Shown: positions 30,322 to 42,141 of the stretch, piece after piece
Numbering within the stretch: position 1 is the stretch's first letter
Layout: each line of letters starts with the position of its first letter
Assembly: GCA_014529385.2 (NCBI GenBank)
Contig: CM043945.1
Span: 3,196,312 to 3,260,311, forward strand
Source of the DNA: Adiantum capillus-veneris
Lineage: Eukaryota > Streptophyta > Polypodiopsida > Polypodiales > Pteridaceae
Reading direction: 5' to 3'
Length of the DNA stretch: 64,000 nt
The notes under the pieces: generated by a model
What the model saw: only the letters and a program-made list of their open reading frames with translations
Told to the model about the DNA's origin: nothing
The model's database searches: none
Made by a program: the position numbers and the translations under genes

Positions 30322-31893
30322 CAGGTACAAGAGCTAAAGATAGAAGCTGAACAGCATCAGATAGCAAGGAACAAACAGCATAAGGAAATGGAGGAGGTAG
30401 ATGACCTCCTTACTAAGTTATCTGATGCCTGCAAGGTGAAGGGCGTGCAGCTCACATAAGTGACAAACGAACTTCTTACCACCTCTCTATCAGCTCAGAA
30501 GATTCAAGTACAATTAGATGTAGCAAACGCATCTCTGCAATATTCTGAACAAAGAATCAATGATCAGGCCACTTTCTTGCGGCAAATAAGAAAAAATCCA
30601 GCCGTAGCCTCGATCAAGGGAACAGATGAAGTGTACAGGGCACTTGAAAAGAAAATAAGATATTTAGAACTGGAGTTGAAACTTGAACAGTCGCAACGCA
30701 GAGACCTGGCACTGATGCGGGTCCAAAGAGAGGAGGAGCTTCTTAAGGAAATTGCGGAACTGAAAAGAATGAATCAACTCCTCAAAGATGGAAAGCCCGA
30801 TACACAGGAAGAGGCAGGCACTTCAGAGCCGCCCCAAATGGACATCCCCTCGATCTTATTTGTTGAATTCAAGACGCAGTCTACAGAAGAGCCGAGTGGT
30901 GAAGAAGATTTTCAAGTCCAAATCACAAACGAAGACACAGTACCAATGGTCCAGCTGTCAAAGACTGAAGAAGATGCACTGAAGGAGAAGATCGCCTTAA
31001 AGGTAGATGAGCAGTGGAAGGCCGCTATGGATTGGGAATTGAGAGTTTTACACTCTGTCAACGTCACTCAACTCACTCCCAATCAAATCAATGCTCAATG
31101 GCACCAACAATCCCTGCCATACCCTCTCATCAAGGTAGAACTCTTACAGGTGAAAGAAAGGTTATACAAGGATATGCAAGAAGATGGCGCAGATAAAGAC
31201 CACCCAAAGTGGAGGCTAAGCTGGCTGAACAAGAATCCAAGATACATGATTTTTTTCATGAGAGCACCTGCGGCCTTACAGAAAGATCCGACATTTTGTC
31301 ATGTACCTTGAGTAAGGACATGGCAAGCACATGAAGCACTGCAGAAGAAGAGGCCAACATGGCTCAATTTTCCCAGGCTGCCAGCTCCAGAGAGAGGCCA
31401 AGCAACAGAAGAATACATGGTGAAAACCCTAACGGGCGCCATGACATTCTTCAAGAGTCTGACAGATCTCTCCTGTGCAATGCTATATAAGATCTGCAGA
31501 ATGCTACTCACATGCATACAGGTTTTCAATGAACCTGAGTAGACAGGAGCCCCATGGCTCTCATTTTTTAAAGGCCTCTGCTATGATCTAAGTGGGAAAC
31601 CCTCAGAGAAAGTTCTTTATGGATTTATGCCCAATGCATGTTTCTGCCTACACTGGCTTCTTCACCTGGCGAACGAAGATATTTGCGTTGGTGATAAGAA
31701 ACCTCACAGCAAGATTTGTAGGTTACTCGGCGGTGGAACTGAAAAACTGAGTCACCATGCAATTTTTGCAAGTGTCAAAGAAAGAACGCAAAATCAGATA
31801 TCAAAAAGCACTGGAAGCACTGAAAGACCACCTCGCCAACCGTCAATCCGAAGACTACTTCAGCCCATAAAGTTGTATCAAGGGATGACACAG
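30322..31893 (+). pseudogene. Coiled-coil ORF of LTR element, copy 1
   Basis: Coding begins at least at 30322 (QVQELKIEAEQHQIARNKQH), crosses a TAA at 30457-30459 (probably from CAA) and stays open to 31311. The N-terminal 130 residues are heptad-rich (RYLELELKLEQSQRRDLALM, REEELLKEIAELKRMNQLLK), a long coiled coil. An acidic linker follows, then a globular part with HSVNVTQLTPNQINAQWHQQ, LPYPLIKVELLQVKERL and HPKWRLSWLNKNPRYMIFF. Shifted frames continue to the polypurine tract at 31894. The second copy at 32936-35739 shares all these blocks. I know no named family. Position between a leader and a polypurine tract suggests a Gag-like structural protein. Confidence 0.6.
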
Positions 31894-31909
31894 GCGAGGA
31901 GGGGGGGAA
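31894..31909 (+). other. Polypurine tract before the family L3 LTR
   Basis: GCGAGGAGGGGGGGAA immediately precedes the LTR start TGTCAGCAGC. The second L3 LTR is preceded by the closely similar GCAAGGAGGGGGGAAA. Confidence 0.85.
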
Positions 31910-32802
31910 TGTCAGCAGCAAGCTAACGTGGATACCATTTTTCGGAGTTCTCCTTGTGAAACGATTATTATTTTGATAAATCAGGAATATTGTAACTCCT
32001 ATTTTCTTGGTAAACTTTGTAATTAATGAGCCGGGGCTACAAGCTTTCAGATTGTATTAGCCAGTCAATTCCCAGCTTTGGTAGAACTCCAGATTATTAC
32101 TTTTGACCACCCAAAAACCTTGGCTAAGGTATAAAAGCCAATTTTTGTAAGTTTTTTATAAGTTTTTGGATAAGAAACGCAGCGTGAGCTAACGGCGCTC
32201 ACTTCTCTCCTTCCGCTTCCTACTCCCTCTTCGATTGTCACATTGCGAATGCGTTTGTTGCATTGCAACTGCAGGTAAGAGCTCTACGCATTGACGTAAG
32301 CCATTCATAGTATTTCGTAGCTTTTGGCGTCGCCTTGTCCAACCTATAAGGTTATATATTGAATGGTATTTTTTCTCCGATCCGCGGCCTAATTTCATCA
32401 TAACTAAGAATTTACACTTTTAAAATAAAAACTAAGCATGGGCGGGGTATTGGGACATCATTGCTAAGCATTTAGATGCATTCTGGGTCGAAAACGATTA
32501 GGTAAAAAATCCACTGCTGTTAATAATCGTGATTTTGGAACTTGACCTAAAGTGTGGTTTGAGGCCATAGGCATGTGTGCTTAGGTCTTCTAAACTTGTC
32601 CTAGAAGTTTCGTTACATTTGGATGTCATTTAATGTTGTAACGGATATGATTTGCTTGCCGATGAGCGATTGGCTTTTGGTGGTTTCAGTCACTTGAGTG
32701 TAGCTTAAGTTAGATGCGAGTTGTTAGTTGTTTTCTGAGAGATTGACAACCTCTTGTAGCCTCTATGCACTAGTCGAGTCAGCTTCATCCTATGGTTTGA
32801 CA
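31910..32802 (+). mobile_element. LTR, family L3, copy 1 (893 bp), shared by two internal regions
   Basis: The LTR starts TGTCAGCAGC after the polypurine tract and ends GGTTTGACA. It contains the block AACCTTGGCTAAGGTATAAA (TATA at about 32130), an ATAAGTTTTTGGATAAGAAA stretch, CATTGCGAATGCG, a splice-donor-like CAG|GTAAGA near 32274 and the 3' motif TGCACTAGTCGAGTCAGCT. All of these recur in the same order in the LTR at 35784-36675, which has almost the same length (892 bp). It is both the 3' LTR of the coiled-coil ORF at 30322 and the 5' LTR of the element to its right. Confidence 0.85.
32129..32137 (+). promoter_or_regulatory. TATA box of L3 LTR copy 1
   Basis: GTATAAAAG lies about 220 bp into the LTR, just after the conserved CCTTGGCTAAG. 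It has a counterpart at 36037-36044 in the other LTR. Confidence 0.7.
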
Positions 32803-32811
32803 AATTAATCG

Positions 32812-32824
32812 TGGTTCTCGCTAA
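32812..32824 (+). other. Possible primer-binding site of the L3 element
   Basis: TGGTTCTCGCTAA lies nine bases after the LTR end, and TGGTTCTCGCT is conserved after the other LTR too. It begins with TGG as primer sites do. I cannot name the tRNA, and the spacing is longer than usual. Confidence 0.4.
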
Positions 32825-32935
32825 TACTGCAATAAGATAGGATGGTGAGGTTAGACATGCGTCCCACACACACCACTTCCAGCACATACACATCCTATGC
32901 ATTCAATCTGGCACAAAATTGCATGCATTGAAAGA

Positions 32936-35739
32936 TTGGCCTCAAGGATTATATAGAGCTGGAGCCCTATGGAGTGGATTACAAGAGGGCCTATGAACTT
33001 TTACATAGCATCACAAAAGAAGGGAGGGAAACCATTTCAGATTTGAATGACTCCCCAATAGAAGTAAACATCACAGAAGATCAAGTTGCAGATGCCCTAA
33101 AGTTGTAAAAAGGAGGAAAACCAATGAGAGAATGACAACTAACCACAATCGGCATTTTCACTAGTAGATCTACTTCATTCTTTGATCTAAAGCAAAAAGA
33201 GATAGAGTGAGCACTTTGGCTCTATCACCAACATTTTCATTTCACTGCAAAGCGGCCTCCTAGATACACGATTCCAAATCATGTTGTGGCTTCCACATTC
33301 ACTCAAGCATCAAAGAAAGAGGGAGTAAATGAAGTGAACCATGTCCAATATGTCTTTACAACCCTCACCCATGTAAAAAATCAAAAGAACATAACCTTTT
33401 TTGGGAGCTCCAAAAGTACTAACACGGATAGCCTATCATGCAATCGGCCAGGCCAAGCATCTACCACCTATCTCAGAGCAAAATTTATGGCCACTACGCA
33501 AAAATGATGATGAAGAAAAAGTACAGACCAGAGCTCTACCAGTGGCCACAATATTGAGGACAAGGCTGGTCAATGTCCCAAGCCAAGAGACCACTACCGT
33601 AGCAAAAACCATTGAAAGCAACAAAGAGGAAGAGGAGGAGGAAACTCCTCTCGACGGGAAGAAAAGGGAAAAAGGAAAGGCTAAGGTAGATGATGAAGAA
33701 CCCAAGAAGAGGCCAAGACCTATGGCACCAGTAGAGGAACCAGCCCAAAAAGCAGCAAGGGTTGAGAGGGAAGCTGCCACTTTTGAGCTTGAAAGAGGGC
33801 TGAAAGGTGAAGAGAAATGAAAACTCTCACCTACAAAATTCAAAGTTTGATCCAAGAACCTCGTGTATAATCTGCAGGATGATGCTATGGTGGGGTTAGA
33901 ACATCTCTATCGGCAAGAAGAACGTCAAAGAGAGCATGCAAAAGCACAAGACAAAGAGCAAAAACCACCTAGAGAGGACTCACCACCAAAACAAGCAAAC
34001 ACTAAAGAAACTCCACACTTTTCCCCTCCAAGAGAGCAACCACCACCAAAGGAAAGTGCTCCAAAGGATGGAAATATCAAAGCACACACAGAGCTTGTCG
34101 AGGAGCCTGAAAAGGAACAAAATGATAAGTCGGATCAAGCCCGCCTCACCGAGGCTCCGGCATACAAACGGATCAGCCTCTGAAGTGAGCCAGTCAAGAA
34201 CCTTGGAAAGTCTAGATGACATTGATGAGTGCGCACAGTTTGCACATGATGTGGTGGATAAAATGAAAGACGAGATCTATGCTCACCACCAATAACTTCA
34301 CAATTTGTATCAGCGGGGCTGCAGTACTCAAATGATCGGCTCAACATTGCCAACACTTTCAATGAAGCATACAAGAAGCAATGGAAATCAAGCACAAGAA
34401 CTAGCAGAACTAATCACAAAGTCCGAAGTGGCCTTGGAAACTCTCAAAACAAAGAACCAAGAGCAGAGAAAGAGGTTAAAGAGGCCACCACCACTTTACA
34501 AGAGTCATCTTCCACATTACAAAGGCTACAAATCCTGGTCAATATTGCCAATACTCAGCTGGCACAGTCGAAAGCTCATTGTCAAGAGCAAAATACACTG
34601 TTGAATCAACTCAAGACAACCCAACAGTGGCCACACTATAGGGAATAGATGAGGCTTATAAAGCTGTGGAATAGAAGGTTCGAGACCTAGAAATGGAACT
34701 AAATCTAGAAGAGATGCAAAGGAGAGAACTTACCATTGGTTTTATGCAGCGAGAGGAAAGGTAGCAAAAAGAGATTGAACAACTCAAAGTGCCCTACAGT
34801 TCAAGGACTTTGAAGCAGACACCACTCAAGAGGGCAATCTCATAGAGCTAGAGATTTGTAGAGACAAAGAAAATTTGGAAAGAGGTGATGCAATGGGAAG
34901 AGTGGATCCTGCACTCAATCAATGTCAACCTTCTCACACCGGCCAATATCAATGAAGCATGGCATCAGCAAGCTCTCCCCTTCCCACTCATAAAGTTTGA
35001 AATGCTACAGCTCAAAGAAAGACTGGTAAAGGACTTCCAAGTCAACCCAACAATGACACATCCAAAATGGCAGGAGATCTGGCTAAATCGGCACCCTAGG
35101 TATCTTATCTTGTATACAAATGTGCCATCAAATATCAAGCAAGATCCTATGTAGTGTGTGGTACCAAGAGGCCAACCTGAATCAATTACCCAAGGTTCCT
35201 ACCACCACAGAATGGCCCACCCACAGCGACTTATATGGTGGACACACTTTCTTCTACCATTCATTTGTTCAGAGGGATACCTGACTTGGCCTACATCATG
35301 TTGGTCAAGATATCCAAAATGCTCCTTACCGGCTTACAAACTTTCCACCACACAGAACAAACAGATGCATCATGGATGTCATTCCTCGAAGGTAACAAGG
35401 GATTGTGCTATAATCTATCATGACAACCTTTGGAGGAAGTGCTCCATGGATTTTATGGTCGAGTGATGTTTCTACCATCATATTACATGCAAACCTTTGA
35501 AGATGCATTCTATACAGGCTTCTTCACTTACAGATCCAAAATCTTTGGCCCTGTCATCCACAAATTTGAGAGCCAGGTTTGTTAGCTACTTAGCAGTCAA
35601 GAAAAGGAACAAAATAACCGTGTAGTTCATGTCCGCAGAGGACAAAGAACTTCACCTCAAGTACCAACAAGGTCTCGAGCAGCATGTAAGGAGGATTGAA
35701 GCGAGAAATCCCGACCACTACTTAGGACCCTAAGTAGCT
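32936..35739 (+). pseudogene. Coiled-coil ORF of LTR element, copy 2 (pol-less element)
   Basis: A series of frames, broken by stops and shifts, encodes one long protein. The N-terminal part reads IELEPYGVDYKRAYELLHSI and PIEVNITEDQVADALKL; 33401-33820 reads VLTRIAYHAIGQAKHLPPIS followed by a basic and acidic low-complexity region (KKREKGKAKVDDEEPKKRPR). The middle is Pro/Glu/Lys-rich, and the coiled coil contains TLQRLQILVNIANTQLAQSK and VRDLEMELNLEEMQRREL. The C-terminal globular part has HSINVNLLTPANINEAWHQQ, LPFPLIKFEMLQLKERL and HPKWQEIWLNRHPRYLILY, matching copy 1. No protease, RT, RNase H or integrase is present between the two LTRs. Confidence 0.65.
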
Positions 35740-35767
35740 GTGTCGAGCTGTGTCGTGGATGACACGG

Positions 35768-35783
35768 GCAAGGAGGGGGGAAA
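35768..35783 (+). other. Polypurine tract of the pol-less element
   Basis: GCAAGGAGGGGGGAAA directly precedes the TGTTTGATGC start of the second L3 LTR. Confidence 0.85.
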
Positions 35784-36675
35784 TGTTTGATGCTCAACTA
35801 ACAAAGACATAAAAAGAGCATCAAAGGGACACCACTCTCAATTTTATCCCAATTGATTATAGTAAACCCCTTTGTATCAATGAGAAATCTCGCAAAGTCC
35901 AAAGCTGTTGTAATATTATTGATTGCCAATGAGTGTAAAGGGACCAAGGGCTTCCAAATTTGTAACTTTATGTAGTTCTTCAGCCTTGTTATTGAGCCCA
36001 ATTAGCTAGAAATCCATTCTTGAACCTTGGCTAAGGTATAAAAATCCAATTTGGGTAACTATTGACCTAAGTTTTTGGATAATGAAAGTGAGTGTACGCT
36101 GCAGAAGCTTATTGTGAGTCTATTGTTTCTTCAACCCTTTATGTCTCTCTCGTATGGTGTTGCATTGCTAATCCAAGCATACCAACACATTCACGGGTGA
36201 AAGCTCTGCCATTTAACGTAAGTTTTTTGCCATAAAAATGTGTTTTCAGTCATGCCCATCTACGAGCTATTTTCGCTCCCTATGCACAATACAAGCACCA
36301 AAACTGATTTTTGACCTTAGGAATAGATAGAGCACGTCTAGAGGAAGCTATAGAGTGCTTCAAAGGCCCAAACCAATTGACCTAAAATAGGTTGTTTATC
36401 TTATGCATGATTTTCTTTTAGTGTCAAAAATGACATTTGAGCATATGAGAATGTTGAGGATACTCTGCTCATGCTAGGCATTAAGTTTCGTTGCATTCTG
36501 AGTCTTGTAGCTACACAAATTTGTCTGGATAAGCTTACGGTAAGAAAAGTAGCTTTTGATGTCATTTGAGACCGAGTTAGGTAGAAATCACTTAGACTCT
36601 GGGTTTTTGGAAAATTTAGCTATCTCTTGTAGCCTCCATGCACTAGTCGAGTCAGCTATATCCCACGGATTTACA
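35784..36675 (+). mobile_element. LTR, family L3, copy 2 (892 bp)
   Basis: The LTR starts TGTTTGATGC and ends GGATTTACA. It shares with 31910-32802 the TATA block (AACCTTGGCTAAGGTATAAA), CCTAAGTTTTTGGATAATGA, CATTTAACGTAAG, TTTCGTTGCATTCTG and TGCACTAGTCGAGTCAGCT in order. The start differs clearly from copy 1, so the two LTRs are old or of different subfamilies. The 5 bp flanking this pair (GGGAA and ATTTT) do not match, as expected if the left LTR is shared with another internal region. Confidence 0.85.
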
Positions 36676-36939
36676 ATTTTTATGTGTGTGGTTCTCGCTT
36701 TGCTAGCATCGAAATGTTGAGTCTTGGCAACCGGCCGACAAATTTCAATCTATCAAGACACATCTTAAAATAGACAATATATACATTGTATCCAGCAACT
36801 TGGACAAACATCATTGCATAGAGAGCCATATCTACTCAATACCATAAGCCATTAGTGTCAACACAAAACCTCGACCAAAATATGATGCTTGCAAGCTAGA
36901 CACAAAATCTTGCCATAAACATATCTGAACACGAAATCT
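36676..36939. other. Unassigned segment
   Basis: No gene or clear repeat. The first bases carry the conserved TGGTTCTCGCT after the LTR. Confidence 0.5.
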
Positions 36940-37720
36940 CACCTAAGCAATAAACGATAGTCTAGAAGTTGTATGAGACAATTGGTGTGCCAATGGCAGG
37001 GTTATGGTCAACCCATAGAGGCTTGCAGCAAGGCTTTCCACATGGGGGATTTGTAATCTGGGACCATACGTGAAGATATAAGTTGATGGAAATAGAGTCA
37101 ACCCAAAGAGGCTTGCAACAACGAGAGGGTTATGGCAGCCCACAGAAGCTAGACAAGAAGCTTGCAACAAGGGTTATGGTCAACCATAGAGCATCAGTAT
37201 TCAACTCTAAGATCAGTATCGGATCAGCCTTATGCTCAACTCTACTCTAGGAGCATCAATATCCTCAGATCAGCACAAAGGACATCCATCAAATTTCAGC
37301 CCATAAAAGCTACATAGGAGGCTTCCGACAACGGTTATGGTGAGCCAAAGATTCTTGCGACATGATAGGTGTGGTCAAACCATAGATAGAAGGCTTGTGG
37401 AGAGCATTATGGTCAACCATCATGCATCAATATTCAACCTTCATATCAGTATCTGGTTTGCCTTACATTCAAATCTACTCTAGCAACAATAACATTCGTA
37501 TACTAACCCATGTCATAGCATCAAGATAGCCATCCGATTTCAGCACATATGTGAGTGGTTGCAAAGAGGTTATGGTCAGCAGGCCATAGAGTGTAGTGCA
37601 TACTTTGAGTGTTACAAATTACAATATCGTCTTGCCCATCTTGCTCAATGGTTTGAAGGATGTTATCGCACAAAAATGAGAAACTTGTACCCAACCTAGA
37701 CACATCCAACAACCTAGCTA
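36940..37720. repeat. Degenerate tandem repeat, period about 245 bp
   Basis: GGTTATGGTCAACCATAGAG near 37160 is repeated as ATTATGGTCAACCATCATGC near 37405, with the following GCATCAGTATTCAACTCTAAGATCAG-like and CTACTCTAG stretches also repeated. Shorter GGTTATGGTCAACC and AGAGGCTTGCA units recur upstream. There is no gene. Confidence 0.6.
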
Positions 37721-37779
37721 GACCTTAACACAAGGCTAGCCATAAATCCAGATTGCCATAAACTTGGAACCATCCATTT

Positions 37780-39460
37780 TTTTGGATTGCTATGTGTCTT
37801 TGAAGACGTAAGCCCACATTACCATAAGCAAATACATAAGCCCGGATTATTATAATTGTTCCCTGAAAGATGCAAGCATGGACATTTGAAGTAACTTTGA
37901 CATAGCCATAAACAAGGACCCAAACTTGGACCTAGCCATAAGTGCAGAACTAAACCTGGACCTAGGCATAAACCCAGAATGCAATAAGCTTTCAAAGGCC
38001 TAAACCTAGACACAAACTCAGACCCAACCAGCTACTCAAAACCAAACTTGGACCAAGTCATAAGCCCAACTTTCCATAAGTCTTCAAAAGCTTAAACCTG
38101 GAGACAAACTTGGACCCAGCCCCATAAACCTATCTAGGCCTAAACTTGGACACAAACTTGAACACAACCATAAACCTATCAAGACCTAAACCTAGACCCA
38201 ACCATAAACTCGGATCCAGCCTTAAATCTATCGAGACCTAAACCTAGACACAAACTCGGTCCCAGTCATAAACCTATCTAAACCTAAACCGAACACAAAC
38301 TTGGACCGAGCCATAAACCTATTTAGACCGAAACCTAGAACCAACCATAAGCCTAGATTTCCAAAAGCCTTCGAAGGCCTAAGCCATAATTGTAGACCCA
38401 AACTTGGGCCCATCCATAAGTGAAAACCTAAACCTGGAATAGCCGTAAACCTAGCTAGACTTAAACCTACCTTTGAAGACCTAAATAGAGACACTAACTC
38501 AGACCCAACCATAAACCCAGCCACCATAAATGGACACAAACGCAGACCCATCCATAAACTTGGGCACAAACTTGGATGCAACCATAAGCTTGGACCCAAA
38601 CTTGGACCTAGCCATAAGTGAAGACCTAAACCTAGACCATCCATATGCCTAGCTAGACCTAAACTCGGACCCAGCCACCTTCGAAGGACTAAAGAGATAC
38701 ACAAACTTGGACCTAGCCATAGACATGGACCCAAACTTGAACTCACCATAAGTGGACACAAACTCGGACCCAACAGACACAACCATAAGCATAGACCGAA
38801 ATTTGGACCTAGACTTGGATCCGGCCAAACTTGGGCCCAACCATAAGTGATGACCTAATGTTGGAGAAACCATAAACCTAACTAGACCTAAACCTAGACC
38901 CAACCATAAGCCCGGATTTCCATAAACCTTCGAAGGCTGTAATCTGGACACAAACTCAAGCCTAGCCATAAACCTGGACCCAAACTCAGGACACAACCAT
39001 AAAGTTAGATAGACCTAAATTGAGACATAGCCATAAGCCTAGATTGCCATAAGCCCTCGAAGACGTAAACCTGGATTTCCATGAGCCTTTGAAGACCTAA
39101 ACCTACACACAGTCGTAGACGTAGACCTATACCCAAATACCATCAATAATTATGGCCATAAGCTCGGACACAATTTATCACAAAACTGCATACAACCAAC
39201 ACAAAATTGAAAAAAAAAGAGCTTGCCATAAAGGGTAACCAAAATCTTGTCATAAAACTAAAGAGCTCGCCATAAAGCACAACCTAGACCTCGCCATAAA
39301 CACGACCCTAAACCTGAACCTCACCATAATAGAACCTCACCATAAATATGGCCATAGAACTTGACCTCATCATAAAACCATAAACTTGGACACACCATAA
39401 ACACAATCATAGAGTTGGACCTCGCCCTAAACATAAGCACTGCCATGAATGTGGACCTCA
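37780..39460. repeat. Degenerate minisatellite of CATAAACC / CCTAAACCTAGAC units
   Basis: Over 1.6 kb the sequence is built from short, shuffled variants of CCATAAACCTA, GACCTAAACCTAGAC and ACAAACTTGGACC, with occasional CATAAGCCTTCGAAGGCCTA. Minus-strand open frames here (Leu/Gly/Pro/Ser-rich) are by-products of the repeat. The unit contains CCTAAACC, reminiscent of but not equal to the plant telomere repeat CCCTAAA. Confidence 0.8.
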
Positions 39461-40479
39461 CTATAAAAATTGTTGAGGTAAAGGCATTACACCTTTGCCC
39501 GCGATCGGGCGGTCCGCCAACCGCCCATTGTGTGTACATACTCTACCTTATTGTTCATATACCAAAAAGAATACAGGGCTCCTCTACTTCTCGAGAGTCT
39601 TGCTCCACCCACATAGTGCACTCTCCTCCTCCTTTAATCCTGGACAATAACGGTCACACCTCAACACACTGGAGGTGCACTTTTTCTACAGCAACATCTT
39701 CTTCTCAGCTTCACATTGGCTCGGCATTGGCTTGAACCTTTGATGGCTATGACATTAGCTAGCAACTTTCGTCCAACGGTGGAAGGCAACATCGTCATGT
39801 TCTTCTCGGCTCGACTTAGCAAGCACGATTTTTATCTCCTTCGGTGTAGCCTCGCCATTGAGTTTCCTCCCATGCCCATTCCATAGCGGTTTTGCTCCGA
39901 CGTCCCCCCCCCCCGGCCTCCCGGACTCAACACAATAGGAGCTAGGCGTTTTGCTCACAGGTTGCGCATTCCTTGCAATGCAGACTATGCACCACATGCA
40001 TTAAGCTATGTATGACTGTGTGGGTCATTCCAGAGAGTAGTTTCACCATGATTTTGTGTGGTTATGTTTTGTATGCATATGTAGATAACTCATGAGAGAT
40101 GGTGGCCTTTTAGTTGCTGATATATGTGTTGTTGGCATGGTGGTCACATAGGGCACATTAGGCATCATTGCTTTAGACGCAGCGACGTTGATGTATGCGA
40201 GATGTAAAGATGGTTTTGACACATGCTAGAGCGGTGGCTTCATATGCCATTGACGATGATGTCACATTTACCTTTTAGAGTTCCTCCTCCTTGCATGTCT
40301 TCTAGAGGTGGCATTTATCCCTATTGGTTGCTAGATGAGGATGCAATCTTCCACATTACACCACATCGTGAGTGGTTTAGTACTTTTTTTAGTGGGAGAT
40401 TTGGTTGTGTACACTTGGCTGATGGTTAGGCATTTGACATTGCAAGTGCAGGAGAAGTTTGCATGTCATTACCCAGTGG
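39461..40479. other. Unassigned segment
   Basis: TGTTGAGGTAAAGGCATTAC at 39471 resembles the start of a copia LTR, but no ends or primer site could be fixed. A C-run of ten lies near 39905. No convincing gene. Confidence 0.4.
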
Positions 40480-40484
40480 TGCAT
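40480..40484. repeat. Target-site duplication TGCAT, left copy
   Basis: TGCAT at 40480-40484 is repeated at 42137-42141, exactly flanking the reversed solo LTR. Confidence 0.9.
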
Positions 40485-41736
40485 TGTAACAATTACTGGT
40501 CTATAAAGCTTGTAAATAGCGGAAAATAACTTAACATAGTGAGCATTTCATTAAGAGCAAATTCCTAATGAGCATACAAGAGTGCTTGATTGGAGATAAC
40601 AACATTAGCATAACACCTAATTAGTTTGGCATAACAATACTTGAAAGAGGGAGAGAAATAGAACAATTGACAACTATTGAGGACAGGATTTACATGGACC
40701 GGTCCCCCCTCCATTAGGCATTTGTATTATAACTTCTCCCATTAAGAGAGACTTTGTACAATACAATTCTTTGTGTTCCTTGGTAAAAACTCGTCGGTGC
40801 TATGAAGATGGAAGCTTCATGCACCAAACTTACACGTGATAACACATAACATCAATTACTAGTTGGTCTCAGACCCAAAACCTCACACACCTTCAAAGAT
40901 AGTGAGAGCTAGCGGGATATGAGAGTAGATCTAGAGGAAGAAGGAGTATTCTTACGAGAAAGAAGTATTTCCTCACTTAATTACTCTTGTAGCTTAGCTG
41001 AGCTTAGTAATTAGATAATAGAGGAGAGAAGCATGGCATTGAAGCTTAGCTCTTGGTTGGATTTGCATTCCATATCCAAGAGTTGTTGGTGTAGGCCTCC
41101 ATTCTCAAACTTGGAGAAGAAGATGAGCTTTCCATTAAATCTTGGAGAAGGAGATGATTTTCTTGCTCTACACATGAGTTGTGTGAGTGTGTGTGGAATA
41201 ATGTCCTTCAAAACAGCCCCCTCTCTCCTCTTGGTTGACCCCCTTTGCCAATTACTCATGCTGCATTCCTATTGGCCCTTGAAAAGCCTAGCCAAGAGTA
41301 TTTGAGTATGAGTTTTACTCTTGCTGGCTTCCTATTGGCCCGTAAATAATTTGGCCAATAGCCTTTGAGAGGCCCAGTCAAGAGCCTTGTGACAAGTGTC
41401 CATCCTTTTTTTCATTTTGTAAATGCCAAATAATTAATTTAATTCTCTGCTTTGCTATTGGACCTTTTAGTCCTTTGGCCAATAGGAATTAAGCAATTTT
41501 AGGAACTGCTTAATTATCATTGGACCTTTTGACTGTCCAATAGTCTTTTAAGGAGACTATATCTTATTGGTTTTTTTTTTAGCATTTATAAACAATAAAA
41601 ATTTAGTTTACACTAGCTAACTTCTCATTGGTCCACCTCTGTGCCCATCCAATAGGATTCAAGCAAGAATTGGGGGTTTCTTTGCATGCCTGACATGTGT
41701 CCTCTTTACTTTGTGGAAAGGGTAAGCTTAGGTGTA

Positions 41737-41772
<36 letters not shown>

Positions 41773-42136
41773 TCCTTATTAAGCTTTTTCATCTTCCCAA
41801 AACGTTTTTGCTTTTGTCCTCTAGCTTATTGGCCTTTTGCACACACACAAAGCATCCAATTCCATTTACGATTGACCATTGGACTTTACACTTTGAAATT
41901 TTGGAACTTAACCTTTTGGAAGTCTTAATGGGCTAAACCCTAAGGTTTTTGGAGCCCATTCATTGCACATTGCACATTGCTCTTGTGCAGATGGTACCCC
42001 TTTGGATCCCTACTGTGACCAGTCTACTAGCTTTACTAATAATCTAGCTTTTTCTCCCCTGGTACTTCCCCATATCAAATGATCAATTTAACATGAGAAA
42101 ATCATTTAGGAGAATTAGATATTAGTTATTATGACA
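40485..42136 (-). mobile_element. Solo LTR, family L2, 1652 bp, reversed, with perfect 5-bp duplication
   Basis: On the minus strand it starts TGTCATAATAACTAATATC and ends ATTGTTACA, matching the element at 6429-8048 throughout (for example TCCTAAATGATTTTCTCATG, AGGGATCCAAAGG, the paragraph of CCAATAGG repeats and ATTTTCCGCTA near the end). It has a (TG)n tract at about 41741-41770 where the other copy has (CA)n on its plus strand. It contains no genes. Confidence 0.9.
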
Positions 42137-42141
42137 TGCAT

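Noticed and set aside
33436-33855. 139-codon minus-strand ORF (Ser/Phe/Leu-rich)
   Set aside because: It is the antisense shadow of the acidic, Lys-rich part of the coiled-coil ORF.
38228-38996. 184- and 115-codon minus-strand ORFs rich in Leu, Gly, Pro, Ser
   Set aside because: They come from the short-unit minisatellite; the apparent protein repeats follow the DNA units.
37780-39460. Interstitial telomere array
   Set aside because: CCTAAACC cores occur, but there is no run of CCCTAAA and the units are too variable to call telomeric.
39471-39735. Possible copia LTR starting TGTTGAGGTAAAGGC
   Set aside because: Start and composition fit, but no polypurine tract, primer site, second copy or right end could be identified.
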